From Allosphingosinicella vermicomposti (GTDB taxonomy: Bacteria; Pseudomonadota; Alphaproteobacteria; Sphingomonadales; Sphingomonadaceae), in contig NZ_PXYJ01000001.1 in assembly GCF_003012815.1 (NCBI RefSeq), forward strand, positions 310,001 to 374,000: a stretch of 64,000 bases of DNA, read 5' to 3'. The notes under the pieces are model-generated. The model searched no databases. It was given only the letters and a program-made list of their open reading frames with translations, and was not told the origin of the DNA. Each line of letters starts with the position of its first letter. Positions within the stretch are counted from its first letter, which is position 1. This document shows, piece after piece, positions 44,261 to 53,972 of this stretch. The position numbers and the translations under genes are program-made.

Positions 44261-46507
44261 ATGTCCGAAGTCACCACCGACGAATTCGACCAGATCGTCC
44301 GCCAGCCTTTCGATGAGGCCCTGTCGCAGCGCTACCTTGTCTATGCGCTCTCGACGATCACGGCGCGTTCGCTGCCGGATGTGCGGGACGGGCTGAAGCC
44401 CGTGCACCGGCGCCTGCTCTGGGCGATGCGGCTGCTGCGGCTCGATCCGGGTGCGGGCTACAAGAAATGCGCGCGCGTTGTTGGCGACGTCATCGGTAAA
44501 TATCACCCGCATGGCGACCAGTCGGTTTATGACGCGATGGTCCGCCTCGCGCAGACTTTCTCGCTGCGCTATCCGCTCGTCGACGGGCAGGGGAATTTCG
44601 GCAATATCGACGGGGATAATGCCGCGGCCTATCGCTATACCGAAGCGCGGCTGACGCAGGTTGCGCTCGACCTGATGGCGGGGCTTGACGACGGCACGGT
44701 CGATTTCCGGCCCACCTATAATGGCGAGGATGAAGAGCCGGAGGTGATGCCGGGGCTCTTCCCGAACCTGCTCGCCAATGGCGCGAGCGGAATTGCGGTG
44801 GGCATGGCGACCAGCATTCCGCCGCATAACGTGGAGGAGATCATCGATGCCGCAACGCATCTGATCGACAATCCCAGGGCCGAGCCTGAGGAATTGATGG
44901 CCTATGTGAAAGGGCCGGATTTCCCGACGGGCGGCATCATCGTCGACCATGAGGATGTGATCGCGGCAGCCTATCTGAACGGCCGGGGCAGCTTCCGGGT
45001 GCGGGCAAAATGGACGACCGAGGATCAGGGGCGCGGCACCTGGGTTGCGGTGATCAGCGAAATTCCGTTCCAGGTTCAGAAGTCGAAGCTGATCGAGCAG
45101 ATTGCTTCGCTGATTTCGGAGAAGAAGCTGCCGATCCTCGCCGACGTGCGCGATGAATCGGACGAGGAAGTGCGGATCGTCATCGAACCGCGCAGCCGGA
45201 CGGTCGAGCCTAACGTCCTGATGGACCGGCTCTTCCGCCTCACCGACCTCGAAGTGCGCGTGCCATTGAACATGAACGTGCTCGACGCCAACCGCACGCC
45301 GCGCGTTATGGGGCTGCGCGAGGTGCTGACATCATGGCTTGCGCATCAGTTCGACGTGCTGCGGCGCCGTTCGCGGCATCGCATTGCGAAGATCGACGAC
45401 CGGCTGGAGCTGGTCGGCGGCTATATCATCGCCTTCCTCAATCTCGATCGCGTCATCCAGATCATCCGGGAGGAGGATGAACCGAAGCCCGTGCTGATGG
45501 CCGAATTCGGCCTCACCGACCGTCAGGCGGAGGCGATCCTCAACATGCGGCTGCGCTCGCTTCGTCGCCTGGAGGAAATGCAGCTGCGCGCCGAGAAAGA
45601 TGCGTTGGAGAAGGAGCGGGATGGCCTGCTGAAATTGCTTAACAGCGATAAGGCGCAGCAGACGCGGCTGAAGAAGGATTTGGCGACGCTGAAGGCCCGC
45701 TACAATCTTGATACGCCGCTGGGTGCGCGCCGGACGCTGATTGAGGAAGCGGCGCCGATTGCGGACATCCCACTCGAAGCCTTTATCGAAAAGGAGCCGA
45801 TCACGGTCATCATGTCCCAGCGGGGTTGGATTCGCGCGATGAAGGGGCATGTCGATCTCGCCCAGCCCGAAGCGATGAAGTTCAAGGAAGGGGATGGCCC
45901 GGCCTTCGCCTTCCACGCGCAGACCACGGACAAATTGCTGCTTGCGACGGCCAATGGGCGCTTCTTCACACTGGCGGGCGACAAATTGCCGGGCGGACGC
46001 GGTTTTGGCGAACCGGTCCGCGCGATGGTGGATTTGGAAGGCGAGGGTGATGTCATCGCGTTGCTTCCGGCTCAGGACGGCAATCTGCTCGTCGCGGCAT
46101 CGGACGGGCGCGGTTTCCTCACTTCCGCGCGCGGCGCCGTGGCGGAAACGCGCAAGGGCAAGCAGGTGGTGAATGTTCGCACCGGGTCGCGGCTCAGCAT
46201 CGTAAAGCCTGTCCCAAAAGGGCACGATTATATCGCGGTGGTCGGGGAGAACCGGAAGATGGTGGTCTTCCCCTTGAGCGAGCTTCCCGAAATGGGGCGC
46301 GGGCAGGGCGTGCAGCTCCAGCGTTACCGCGACGGCGGGCTTGCGGACGTCACGAGCTTCCTGTTTTCCGAAGGTTTATCGTGGGAAATGGGTGGGGAGA
46401 GCGGCCGCGTGCGGACCGAGCCTGATTTGTCAGGCTGGCGCACGGCGCGCGGCGCGGCGGGACGAATGCCGCCCACCGGATTTCCGCGCAACAATCGCTT
46501 CGGTTGA
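44261..46507 (+). CDS. parC: DNA topoisomerase IV subunit A
   Basis: This 748-aa protein starts at ATG 44261. The N-terminal winged-helix region has [20 protein letters not shown] and [19 protein letters not shown]. The catalytic Tyr126 is in RYTEARLT. The coiled arm and the C-terminal beta-pinwheel with GRGFGEP and [11 protein letters not shown]-like boxes follow. The length and weak GyrA-box favour ParC over GyrA. The quinolone-site positions equivalent to E. coli Ser80 and Glu84 are Gln87 and Asp91. It decatenates chromosomes with ParE. Confidence 0.93.
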   Translation: MSEVTTDEFDQIVRQPFDEALSQRYLVYALSTITARSLPDVRDGLKPVHRRLLWAMRLLRLDPGAGYKKCARVVGDVIGKYHPHGDQSVYDAMVRLAQTFSLRYPLVDGQGNFGNIDGDNAAAYRYTEARLTQVALDLMAGLDDGTVDFRPTYNGEDEEPEVMPGLFPNLLANGASGIAVGMATSIPPHNVEEIIDAATHLIDNPRAEPEELMAYVKGPDFPTGGIIVDHEDVIAAAYLNGRGSFRVRAKWTTEDQGRGTWVAVISEIPFQVQKSKLIEQIASLISEKKLPILADVRDESDEEVRIVIEPRSRTVEPNVLMDRLFRLTDLEVRVPLNMNVLDANRTPRVMGLREVLTSWLAHQFDVLRRRSRHRIAKIDDRLELVGGYIIAFLNLDRVIQIIREEDEPKPVLMAEFGLTDRQAEAILNMRLRSLRRLEEMQLRAEKDALEKERDGLLKLLNSDKAQQTRLKKDLATLKARYNLDTPLGARRTLIEEAAPIADIPLEAFIEKEPITVIMSQRGWIRAMKGHVDLAQPEAMKFKEGDGPAFAFHAQTTDKLLLATANGRFFTLAGDKLPGGRGFGEPVRAMVDLEGEGDVIALLPAQDGNLLVAASDGRGFLTSARGAVAETRKGKQVVNVRTGSRLSIVKPVPKGHDYIAVVGENRKMVVFPLSELPEMGRGQGVQLQRYRDGGLADVTSFLFSEGLSWEMGGESGRVRTEPDLSGWRTARGAAGRMPPTGFPRNNRFG

Positions 46508-46567
46508 GCAATTATTGACCAAAATCCTCATCAAGAATTAACCGCTTCGGACTAAATCCCGCCAGCG

Positions 46568-48352
46568 ATGCAGTCTGCTTTCCCTCAGCGACGCTCGGAA
46601 GAGCCCGCCCTGTCCCTCGCTTTTCCCAGTGAGATGGCCGCGTCGCATTGGCCCGTGTCCCGTGACGTGCTCCTCGAGACGGGGCGCCAGGAATATCTCG
46701 ACGCCCTGCCGATCGCGGGCGCGGTAATCTGCGCCGATGGCCCCGGACATATCTGGATCGACAAGTCTAATCGCCATTTCCGCCGCATCGCAGGTCTGGA
46801 CGGCAACCCGGTCGATGCGCCCATCGCCGACGCGCGGCTGATGACGGCGAGTGAAATCGGGGGCCGTGTCGAAGCATTCATCATTAGCGATGCGGAAGAG
46901 AGTGAGTTCGACAGTGGGGACGGCACTGTCGGTGGCCGCCATTTTGCGGTTCGCTTCGCCCGTCTCCGCCCCGCACCCTATGCCCCCTATCGCTGCCTGC
47001 TGACGCTGATCGACAGGACCGCGCAGGTCGATACGGAGCGGAGCCTGCGCGCCGAGATGCTGCGCGACAGTCTTACCGGCCTCCCCAACCGCCTCGCCTT
47101 TGCCGAAAATGTCGAGCTTCTGCTTCAGCATCCGAATTTTTCGGAAGGCAGCCACGCGGTGCTCGTTATCGACATGGCGCGGTTCAGCCGGGTCAATGAA
47201 TGTGTCGGCGCCATCGCGGGCGATGAATTGCTCATTGCCTTTGCGAGCCGGCTTTTCTCGGCCTTGGCACCGGGCAATGTGCTCGCCCGCATCGGCTCCG
47301 ACGAATTCGGCGTGTTGATGCGTCTCGACACCGGCCTTGACGACGCTTTGGCTGCGGCCCGGCGGATAAAAGAGGCGCTGGTCATGCCCTTCCGGCTATC
47401 GGAGCTCGAGATCCAGGTCGATTGCTCGATCGGTTGCGCGCTGGTGAGCGGGGAAGTCGATTTCGCCGAGGAAGTGGTGCGCAACGCCCAGTTTGCGGTG
47501 AAGCGGGCCAAGGACAATAACGAGATTCACGTTTACGAGCCGCACGAAGGCCAGGCCGCGCGGCGATTGTTCAGTTTGGAAACCGAGCTCCGCCGCGCGA
47601 TCGAAAACGGCCAACTGACCATGGCCTTCCAGCCGCTCGTCGACCTTCAAAGCGGCGCGGTGTCAGGGTTTGAGGCCCTGACACGATGGGAGCGGGACAA
47701 TGGTGACCACGCCCATGCATCGGAATTCATCGCCGTCGCCGAAGAATCGGGGCTTATCGTGCCGCTTGGCCGCTGGGCGATCGAGGAAGCGGTGCGCACG
47801 CTCGCCGATTGGGACGAAAAGGCGGGACAGGAGCTGCCGCTCTATATGGGCGTCAACGTCTCCGCGGTTCAGATCGCGCGGGATGATGTCGCGGCGCAGG
47901 TATCCGCGGCGCTCGCCCATCACAAGGTTGAGGGACGCCGCCTGACGCTTGAACTCACCGAAAGCGCGATCGTCCGCGATCCGGAACGGGCCGCATCAGT
48001 GCTGAACGGATTGAAGGCACTTGATGCCCGTATCGCGATGGACGATTTCGGGACGGGTTATACCTCGCTCGCCTATCTTCAGCGCCTGCCGATCGACATA
48101 TTGAAGATCGACCGCAGCTTCGTGTCGCAAATGATGACCGACCGCGACAGTTTCGCGATCATCCGCGCCGTTCTCTCGCTCGCCACCGCGCTCGGCATGT
48201 CGACGACGGCGGAGGGCATCGAAACGGAGGATCTTGCCCGCACCCTCGGTTATCTCGGCTGTTCGCACGGGCAGGGTTATCATTTCGCCATGCCGATGAC
48301 GGCCGATGACGCCTACGCCTATATCCTGTCGCGGAGCGCGCCTTCGACCTGA
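46568..48352 (+). CDS. PAS-GGDEF-EAL cyclic-di-GMP protein
   Basis: This 594-aa protein starts at ATG 46568. An N-terminal PAS-like region spans about residues 35-155. The GGDEF domain motif reads RIGSDEF (Gly243-Phe247), with Ser in the second position. The EAL domain is intact: FEALTRW (Glu369), then MDDFGTGYTSLAYL and DILKIDRSFV. Phosphodiesterase activity is likely. Cyclase activity is uncertain because of GSDEF. No membrane segment is seen. Its end overlaps the convergent cca gene by 34 bp. Confidence 0.88.
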   Translation: MQSAFPQRRSEEPALSLAFPSEMAASHWPVSRDVLLETGRQEYLDALPIAGAVICADGPGHIWIDKSNRHFRRIAGLDGNPVDAPIADARLMTASEIGGRVEAFIISDAEESEFDSGDGTVGGRHFAVRFARLRPAPYAPYRCLLTLIDRTAQVDTERSLRAEMLRDSLTGLPNRLAFAENVELLLQHPNFSEGSHAVLVIDMARFSRVNECVGAIAGDELLIAFASRLFSALAPGNVLARIGSDEFGVLMRLDTGLDDALAAARRIKEALVMPFRLSELEIQVDCSIGCALVSGEVDFAEEVVRNAQFAVKRAKDNNEIHVYEPHEGQAARRLFSLETELRRAIENGQLTMAFQPLVDLQSGAVSGFEALTRWERDNGDHAHASEFIAVAEESGLIVPLGRWAIEEAVRTLADWDEKAGQELPLYMGVNVSAVQIARDDVAAQVSAALAHHKVEGRRLTLELTESAIVRDPERAASVLNGLKALDARIAMDDFGTGYTSLAYLQRLPIDILKIDRSFVSQMMTDRDSFAIIRAVLSLATALGMSTTAEGIETEDLARTLGYLGCSHGQGYHFAMPMTADDAYAYILSRSAPST

Positions 48353-49536
48353 GCGCGGGCCATCATGCGGATGGCTGCTTCATCGTTCGTGAAGCCACCT
48401 CTCGCCCATTCCTGCTCGATCATCTTCAAGACCCGCGCAACTACCGGCCCGGCGGTCAGCCCCATGGCGATGAGATCGCCGCCGCCGATCGGAAAGCGCG
48501 GCCGGACCCATTGGGAAAGAAAAGGCACGGCCACGTCCAGTCCCTGATCCTCGTCCCGGAGCAGGAGGCGGTCCAAGGCTTCCTCGCCGCCAATCTCATA
48601 AGCCACGATCGCCGGATCGCTTTCGGATGAGGCAGGCCATAAGGCAGCCGAGGCAAGCCGCTTCTGCTGGCGGTTGGACAGCCGCAGCCGGGCGCCCACT
48701 GCCATGGATTTGTCCACGTCGGCGGGAAGCAGGGCGGCGAGGCGGCGGAGGGGATCGGGCGCAATCCCGAAAGCCCGTTCGCGATCCACCAATCGCTCCA
48801 GCCGCTCGACGCCGTCCGATCCGATTTCAGGAAGGACGGGGCGGAAAATAGCCCGATCCGCCATCAGGCGCACTGTTGCCACGGGGTCGGCAAGGGCGAG
48901 CAACTTCAGGGTCTCGTCCGCAATCCGTTCGCGCGACAGAGCCATGAGGTCATTGGCGCGCGCCGTGCACGCGTCCAGCGCCTGCGCGTCGGGCGCGCCC
49001 GCGCCAAACCGCGCATGGAAACGGAAGAAGCGCAGGATGCGCAGATGATCTTCCGCAATGCGCTGCAACGGATCGCCGATGAAACACACCGTGCGGGAGT
49101 CGAGGTCATCTAGCCCGCCAAAATAATCGAAAATCTCGCCGGTCATCGGATCGGCGGACAAGGCATTGAAAGTGAAATCACGCCGGGCCGCATCTTCCTG
49201 CCAATCGTCCGAAAAGGCCACGGTCGCGCGCCGCCCGTCCGTCGAGACGTCTCGCCGCAGCGTGGTGATTTCGACCGGCCCGCCCGGCAGCACCGCTGTG
49301 ACGGTTCCATGTTCTAGTCCGGTGGGGACGGCTTTGATGCCCGCATTCTTTAGCCGCGCGAGCACGTCTTGAGGCAGAAGCGACGTCGCGATATCGACAT
49401 CGCTCACAGCCAGCCCGAGCAGAGCGTCGCGCACCGCGCCGCCGACATAGCGCGCCTTGCCGCTGGCCGCGTCTAATGCTTCCAGAAGGCCAGCCATTCC
49501 GTTCTGATTTCGCCAAGGGGCGTGGGGAAGTCTCAT
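48319..49536 (-). CDS. cca: CCA tRNA nucleotidyltransferase / poly(A) polymerase family
   Basis: The start is ATG 49536 (MRLPHAPWRNQNGMAGLLEA), giving 405 aa and an ATGA overlap with the upstream nudix gene. The nucleotidyltransferase motif is YVGGAVRDALLG followed by DVDIAT. RRDFTFNALSADP and EDHLRILRFFRFHARFG are the class II CCA/PAP signatures. It adds or repairs the 3' CCA of tRNA. Poly(A) polymerase activity cannot be excluded. The C-terminus overlaps the convergent c-di-GMP gene. Confidence 0.9.
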   Translation of the reverse strand: MRLPHAPWRNQNGMAGLLEALDAASGKARYVGGAVRDALLGLAVSDVDIATSLLPQDVLARLKNAGIKAVPTGLEHGTVTAVLPGGPVEITTLRRDVSTDGRRATVAFSDDWQEDAARRDFTFNALSADPMTGEIFDYFGGLDDLDSRTVCFIGDPLQRIAEDHLRILRFFRFHARFGAGAPDAQALDACTARANDLMALSRERIADETLKLLALADPVATVRLMADRAIFRPVLPEIGSDGVERLERLVDRERAFGIAPDPLRRLAALLPADVDKSMAVGARLRLSNRQQKRLASAALWPASSESDPAIVAYEIGGEEALDRLLLRDEDQGLDVAVPFLSQWVRPRFPIGGGDLIAMGLTAGPVVARVLKMIEQEWARGGFTNDEAAIRMMARAQVEGALRDRI

Positions 49537-50138
49537 GCCCGTTCCGCCAGACGCCGGGACAGATTGACGATCATCGCGGCCGTCGCGCCCCAGATGCGGC
49601 GGCCTTCCCACAAAATTTCATAATAATGCCTCTCGCGGCCCTGATAGAAAGCGGTGCGGGCCTGTTGGTGCACGGGGTCGAGCAAATAGGGAAGGGGGGC
49701 TTCGAAAATATCCGCCACCTCCGCTGGATTGGGAACGAGCGGCAGGCCGGGCGGAATGAGGCCGACGACCGGCGTAACCTGATAGCCGGTAATTGTACGA
49801 TAGGGATCGGCCGCGCCGATAATCTCGACCGCTTGCCGCGGCAGCGCGACTTCTTCCTCTGCCTCGCGCAGAGCCGCACGGATGGCATCGGCATCGCCGG
49901 GATCGATCCGGCCGCCGGGAAAGCTCACCTGCCCAGCGTGGCGCCGCACCGTTTCGGGGCGCAGGGTGAGGAGCAAGGTCGGTTCGGGGCGCATAACCAC
50001 GGGGACGAGGACGGCGGCCGGCGTCGGCATCACCTCCTCACCGGGCGGGGCCGGATCGACGGGATCGCCGGGGATCAGCATGGGATGCGGCTCAAGCGGA
50101 TTGCCGAAGGCTTCCCGCAAGCGCGCGATCAGGCTCAT
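49533..50138 (-). CDS. Nudix hydrolase, CoA pyrophosphatase (NudL) type
   Basis: The start is ATG 50138 (MSLIARLREAFGNPLEPHPM), giving 201 aa. The CoA-specific signature LLTLRPETVRRHAGQVSFPG precedes a Nudix box ending AALREAEEEVAL. This LLTxR...HxGQxxFPGG pattern marks the CoA diphosphatase subgroup. It would cleave CoA or its oxidised forms to 4'-phosphopantetheine and ADP derivatives. It is sandwiched with 4-bp overlaps between DUF1285 and cca genes. Confidence 0.88.
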   Translation of the reverse strand: MSLIARLREAFGNPLEPHPMLIPGDPVDPAPPGEEVMPTPAAVLVPVVMRPEPTLLLTLRPETVRRHAGQVSFPGGRIDPGDADAIRAALREAEEEVALPRQAVEIIGAADPYRTITGYQVTPVVGLIPPGLPLVPNPAEVADIFEAPLPYLLDPVHQQARTAFYQGRERHYYEILWEGRRIWGATAAMIVNLSRRLAERA

Positions 50139-50701
50139 GCGCTCTCCAGCGGGAAGAAGACGCCATCGGACCACAGGCCCGGCGGCGCACCGTCGTCCGC
50201 GAGCGCGAGACCGGCCAGCTCGTAATAGACTGGGCGGACGATCAGTGCCTCAAGGCCGTCGCGCACGGTAAGATAGGGGCGCGGACCTTCGGGATGGTTT
50301 TCGAAGCGGAGAGGGTGCGCCTCACCCGCAACGATCAGGTCGCCCGTATTGAGGCGGAAGGCGAGGCGCCGTCCCGTCCCGTCCCCCTCGCTCTTTAGTT
50401 CAACGGCGGTGAAGGGCGCATCCTCGACGTCGATGGCCAATTTCTCGACGGGCGTGACCAGAACGAAGCTGCCATCGGGTTCGCGGCGCAAGATGGTCGA
50501 AAAGAGCCGCACCATGGCCGGGCGACCGATAGGGCTGCCGTCATGAAACCAGGTGCCGTCCCGCGCGATCCGCATACCGCTATGGCCGCAATGGGCCGGG
50601 TTCCAAAGCGCGACGGGCGGCAGCTTATGCTCTTCCGCCAGCCGGGCGATTTCGGCGAGGCTCAGGTTGGAGAGGTCGGCGGGAGGTTCGGGAGCGGGCA
50701 T
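50135..50701 (-). CDS. DUF1285 protein
   Basis: This 188-aa protein starts at ATG 50701. The central blocks NPAHCGHSGMRIARDGTWFH, SPIGRPAMVRLFSTILRREP and VTPVEKLAIDVEDAPF match DUF1285. It has no signal peptide or membrane helix. Function is unknown. It is the first gene of a translationally coupled trio with nudix and cca, suggesting a shared RNA or nucleotide-related role, but that is inference only. Confidence 0.82.
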   Translation of the reverse strand: MPAPEPPADLSNLSLAEIARLAEEHKLPPVALWNPAHCGHSGMRIARDGTWFHDGSPIGRPAMVRLFSTILRREPDGSFVLVTPVEKLAIDVEDAPFTAVELKSEGDGTGRRLAFRLNTGDLIVAGEAHPLRFENHPEGPRPYLTVRDGLEALIVRPVYYELAGLALADDGAPPGLWSDGVFFPLESA

Positions 50702-50730
50702 GAAGGCGATGTAGGTCTTCCCTCGCTCAT

Positions 50731-50816
50731 CGTCACCCTGAACTTGTTTCAGGGTCTAGGCTGGTGACGGTCATGCTGCCCGCAAGATGGATGCTGAAAC
50801 AAGTTCAGCATGACGG
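50731..50816. repeat. REP-like inverted repeat, family C
   Basis: The arms CGTCACCCTGAACTTGTTTC and TGAAACAAGTTCAGCATGAC are inverted with a spacer of about 45 bp. It lies between the divergent DUF1285 and SDR genes. Confidence 0.8.
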
Positions 50817-50855
50817 GGAGGGGGGAGGGGGTGGCAACATAGGGCTGAAAAACGT

Positions 50856-51626
50856 ATGCGCCCTGCAATGACCAGCGAGTTTGAAGGACCGGGAACCGCC
50901 ATCGTCACAGGCGGTGCAAAGCGGATCGGCGCGGCGATGGTGCGTGCGCTTGCCGACGATGGCTGGCACGTCCTCATCCACTGCAACCGCTCGCGCGCGG
51001 AGGCGGAGGCGCTGGCGGCCGAAATCGGGAATGCCACGGTGGTTTCGGCCGACCTCGCCGATCCCGACGCGGCGGACGCGATCATGGCGGCGGCGGACGG
51101 CCTTCCGCCGGCTCGCCTGCTCGTCAACAACGCCTCGCTCTTCACCTATGACGCCCCGCTCAATTTCACGGTCGAGGATTGGGACGCGCACCACGCGGTG
51201 AATTTGCGCGCGCCAGCCCTGCTGACCCGCGCCTTTGCCGCGCGGGCGGAAGGAGGCGGGGTCGTCATCAACCTGCTCGACGCCAAGCTCCTCCAGCCCA
51301 ATCCTGATTTCTTTACCTATACCGTGTCGAAGATGGGCTTTGCCGGGCTGACCGAATTGTATGCCCGGGCTTTGGCCGAACGGCGCATCCGCGTCTGCGG
51401 CATCGCGCCGTCCGTCACGCTCGTATCCGGACCTCAAAGCCGCGAAAATTTCGATGCGGTGCATAAGATGAATGCACTGGAACGAGGCGTCGACGTGGCG
51501 GAGATTGTGGCGGCGCTGCGCTTCATCCTCTCGGTGCCGACATTGACGGGGCAAACCATCACCATCGACGGCGGGCAACGCTTTCTCGGCCTGCCGCGCG
51601 ACGTACAATATCTGGAGTCTAAATAA
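50856..51626 (+). CDS. SDR oxidoreductase, probable FolM-like pteridine reductase
   Basis: This 256-aa protein starts at ATG 50856; ATG 50868 is also possible. The cofactor site TGGAKRIGAAMVRALADDGW has TGxxxxIG form with an Arg that favours NADPH. LVNNASLFTYD and the catalytic YTVSK pair follow. The C-terminus GQTITIDGGQRFLGLPRDVQ resembles pteridine/dihydromonapterin reductases. The immediate downstream gene is folB, with no spacer, which supports a pterin role. The substrate is inferred. Confidence 0.8.
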   Translation: MRPAMTSEFEGPGTAIVTGGAKRIGAAMVRALADDGWHVLIHCNRSRAEAEALAAEIGNATVVSADLADPDAADAIMAAADGLPPARLLVNNASLFTYDAPLNFTVEDWDAHHAVNLRAPALLTRAFAARAEGGGVVINLLDAKLLQPNPDFFTYTVSKMGFAGLTELYARALAERRIRVCGIAPSVTLVSGPQSRENFDAVHKMNALERGVDVAEIVAALRFILSVPTLTGQTITIDGGQRFLGLPRDVQYLESK

Positions 51627-52028
51627 GTGAGCGATCTTCGCAATCTCGACGGGCTGGTGCCGTCAGCCCTCGCGCCGAGCACGCGCAAGATCGTGCTGGA
51701 AGATTATTGCCTCAATGCCGACATCGGCTTCCATGACTTCGAAATCGGAACGCCGCAGCGCCTGAGCGTCAGCGTCGAGGTATGGGTGGACGAGGCCTCC
51801 TTCGCGACCGAGGACGAGGAAGCTGCCGCCTGGAATTACGATTTCCTGCGCACGGAAATCGGCAAGCTTGCCGCCAGCCGCCGCTTCAATCTTCAGGAAA
51901 CATTGGTGCGGGCGATCTACGATCTCGTCGCGGCGCGCAAGGGCGTAACGGCTCTCCGCGTGTCCAGCCGGAAGCCCGACATCTATCCCGATTGCGCGGG
52001 CGTCGGCGTGGAATTGGCGTCCTTTTAA
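51627..52028 (+). CDS. folB: Dihydroneopterin aldolase-family protein FolB
   Basis: This 133-aa protein starts at GTG 51627, immediately after the SDR stop. The FolB fold is seen in KIVLEDYCLNADIGFHDFEI (first strands with the pterin-site region), LSVSVEVWVDEASF, then NLQETLVRAIYDLVA and LRVSSRKPDIYPDC. The Lys in SRKP is a candidate catalytic residue. It would convert dihydroneopterin to hydroxymethyl-dihydropterin. An inverted repeat follows. Confidence 0.82.
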   Translation: MSDLRNLDGLVPSALAPSTRKIVLEDYCLNADIGFHDFEIGTPQRLSVSVEVWVDEASFATEDEEAAAWNYDFLRTEIGKLAASRRFNLQETLVRAIYDLVAARKGVTALRVSSRKPDIYPDCAGVGVELASF

Positions 52029-52040
52029 GGAGTAACATAC

Positions 52041-52121
52041 CGTTCGCCCTGAGCTTGTCGAAGGGCCGCCCTTCCTTCCAGGAAAGAAGTGCAGGGCTTC
52101 GACAGGATCAGCCCGAACGGT
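52041..52121. repeat. REP-like inverted repeat, family B variant
   Basis: The arms CCGTTCGCCCTGAGCTTGTC and GACAGGATCAGCCCGAACGG use CCGTTCG instead of CCGCTAG ends. It separates folB from a convergent secreted-protein gene. Confidence 0.78.
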
Positions 52122-52135
52122 GACGGCTAGGCAGC

Positions 52136-53002
52136 TTAGCGTGCAGTCCGCGTCCGCGTCCGCGTGCAGGGGCCTAGCGACATCTTGATCAGGTTATAAT
52201 CGGCCCGGATGGCGGGAATGGTCGCTGCGTCCGCCTCTGCAAAGCTTTGTTGCGGCAGGGAAGCGGGCAAGGAACAAGCGAGACGATACCAAAGCAGGGT
52301 GTCGGGACGCGGTGCAGTCGCGGATTCATCGACGATCTCCGTCACCGAAACCGCCCAGCGCGGCTGCTCGCCCGGACGGCGCAGCACGCTGATCGACAAG
52401 GGGCGATTGTCCGCGCCCATCAGGAAGAATTGCGTTTCGCTCTCGCCCGGTAGGCTGCCCGGCACGTGAAAGGCGCGGCCGATGCCGGTGATGCGCGGCG
52501 CCGCATCGCGCGCATTTGCCTCGCGAAGGATGGCGCGAACCCGGTCGGCCTCTGCGGCGCTGTGACGAACCTGCGCGTCGGGGGCGACAAGCCGGACTTC
52601 GCCAGGGCGCCCGCCCTCCGCCGTCGCGAAGATGAGATATTCGTCTTTCTTGCGCAGCTTGGGCGCGCGTCCACCCGTGTCATTGCGAAGATCGGCCAAG
52701 TAGCGAACCCGCGTCTGGATGCCGTTCGCCCCGCGGATCAGGGAAAGGACGTCGGCCTCGACATAGAAGCGCGTGCTTCCCGCAGGCACGCCGGCCGCAT
52801 CGGCGCCCTTGAGGCGGGACGCCTTGGCAACCCGGACATGGGCGATCACCGGTGCCTGGAGCGTCAGGTCGGCGGCGTCGGCATAAGTGAGGCTGGGGGC
52901 GGCAATCGGGACGGGCTGGGCGTGCAGTGATTCGCCCGCCATCGTCCCAAAACTGAGCGTCATTACAAATCCCGCGAAAATCGCCTGCTGCCGCACTCTC
53001 AC
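52136..53002 (-). CDS. Secreted protein of unknown function
   Basis: This 288-aa protein starts at ATG 53002. An N-terminal signal (FAGFVMTLSFGTMAGESLHA) is cleaved around AQP. The rest is soluble, with YADAADLTLQAPVIAHVRVA and KKDEYLIFATAEGG. It ends in an unusual RTRTRTAR tail encoded by a short GCGTCC tandem. It does not match a family I recognise. It is divergent from tonB across a 239-bp gap. Confidence 0.65.
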   Translation of the reverse strand: MRVRQQAIFAGFVMTLSFGTMAGESLHAQPVPIAAPSLTYADAADLTLQAPVIAHVRVAKASRLKGADAAGVPAGSTRFYVEADVLSLIRGANGIQTRVRYLADLRNDTGGRAPKLRKKDEYLIFATAEGGRPGEVRLVAPDAQVRHSAAEADRVRAILREANARDAAPRITGIGRAFHVPGSLPGESETQFFLMGADNRPLSISVLRRPGEQPRWAVSVTEIVDESATAPRPDTLLWYRLACSLPASLPQQSFAEADAATIPAIRADYNLIKMSLGPCTRTRTRTAR

Positions 53003-53241
53003 TCTCCCTTGATCCGAAATGGCGGAATAACGTTAGTTTCCGCCACATTAACGCCAGATTTCGCTATGGCGGCTCCGGTAACAATGTGACATTTTGTAGG
53101 ATTGCGTACCCCGGACTGTCACGATACAGAAATAGGCCTTGTCCAAGAAATGCTCTGACATGATTGGACCCGTAACGGATCGGGTGCGTTTTATAGCGCA
53201 TCCGACCTGCACTATTTTTAGATAGGGAGTGTGGCTGATTA

Positions 53242-53922
53242 ATGGCATATGCTGATCAGAAGATGAGCTCCAACAGGGTCATGGCGATTGCCGTCGTGGC
53301 GCTGCTTCACGCTCTTCTTGGCTACGCGTTCGTCTCGGGCTTGGCGCTGAAGGTTGCCAAGCAGGCCGTTCAGGACCTGAAGACGTTCGACGTTATCGAA
53401 GAACCGCCGCCCCCTGAGGAAGAGCCGCCGCCCCCGCCGGAAACCCCGGTGCCGGTGCAGCCGCCGCCCGTGGTTTCGCCGCCGCCGCTTGTGCGGACGC
53501 CGTCGCCGCCGCCTCCGGTCCAGACCGTCAACGTCGCGCCGCCGGCCGTCGTGATCACGCCGAAGGCCGCTCCGGCCCCGCCGGCGCCGGTCGCTCCGCC
53601 GCCGCCGCCCGCACCGCGCAAGGTTGAAACCGCCAAGGCTCGTGGTAATCCGGGTACATGGATTTCGGACGCCGACTATCCTTCGAGCGCGCTTCGTGCC
53701 GAAGAACAAGGTACGACTGGCTTCCGCCTCGAAATCGGCGCCAACGGACGTGTCACGAACTGCACCGTGACGTCGGGCAGCGGATCGTCCGCCCTCGACA
53801 GCGCGACCTGCCGCCTTCTCCGCAGCCGTGCGCGCTTTACGCCGGCCAAGGATTCGGCGGGCAATCCGACGACCGATACTTATTCAAGCCGGATCGTCTG
53901 GCGTCTTCCCAGTGACAGATAA
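53242..53922 (+). CDS. tonB: Energy transducer TonB
   Basis: This 226-aa protein starts at ATG 53242. One N-terminal membrane anchor (VMAIAVVALLHALLGYAFV) is followed by a long Pro-rich periplasmic spacer (residues about 53-125, with PPPPEEEPPPPPE). The C-terminal TonB domain begins DADYPSSALRAEEQGTTGFR. It transmits proton-motive force to TonB-dependent receptors. It heads an operon with exbB and two exbD genes. Confidence 0.94.
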   Translation: MAYADQKMSSNRVMAIAVVALLHALLGYAFVSGLALKVAKQAVQDLKTFDVIEEPPPPEEEPPPPPETPVPVQPPPVVSPPPLVRTPSPPPPVQTVNVAPPAVVITPKAAPAPPAPVAPPPPPAPRKVETAKARGNPGTWISDADYPSSALRAEEQGTTGFRLEIGANGRVTNCTVTSGSGSSALDSATCRLLRSRARFTPAKDSAGNPTTDTYSSRIVWRLPSDR

Positions 53923-53972
53923 GTTCTTCGATTACTGAACCCACTTTTTGATTTGAAGAGGAATAACTTAAG

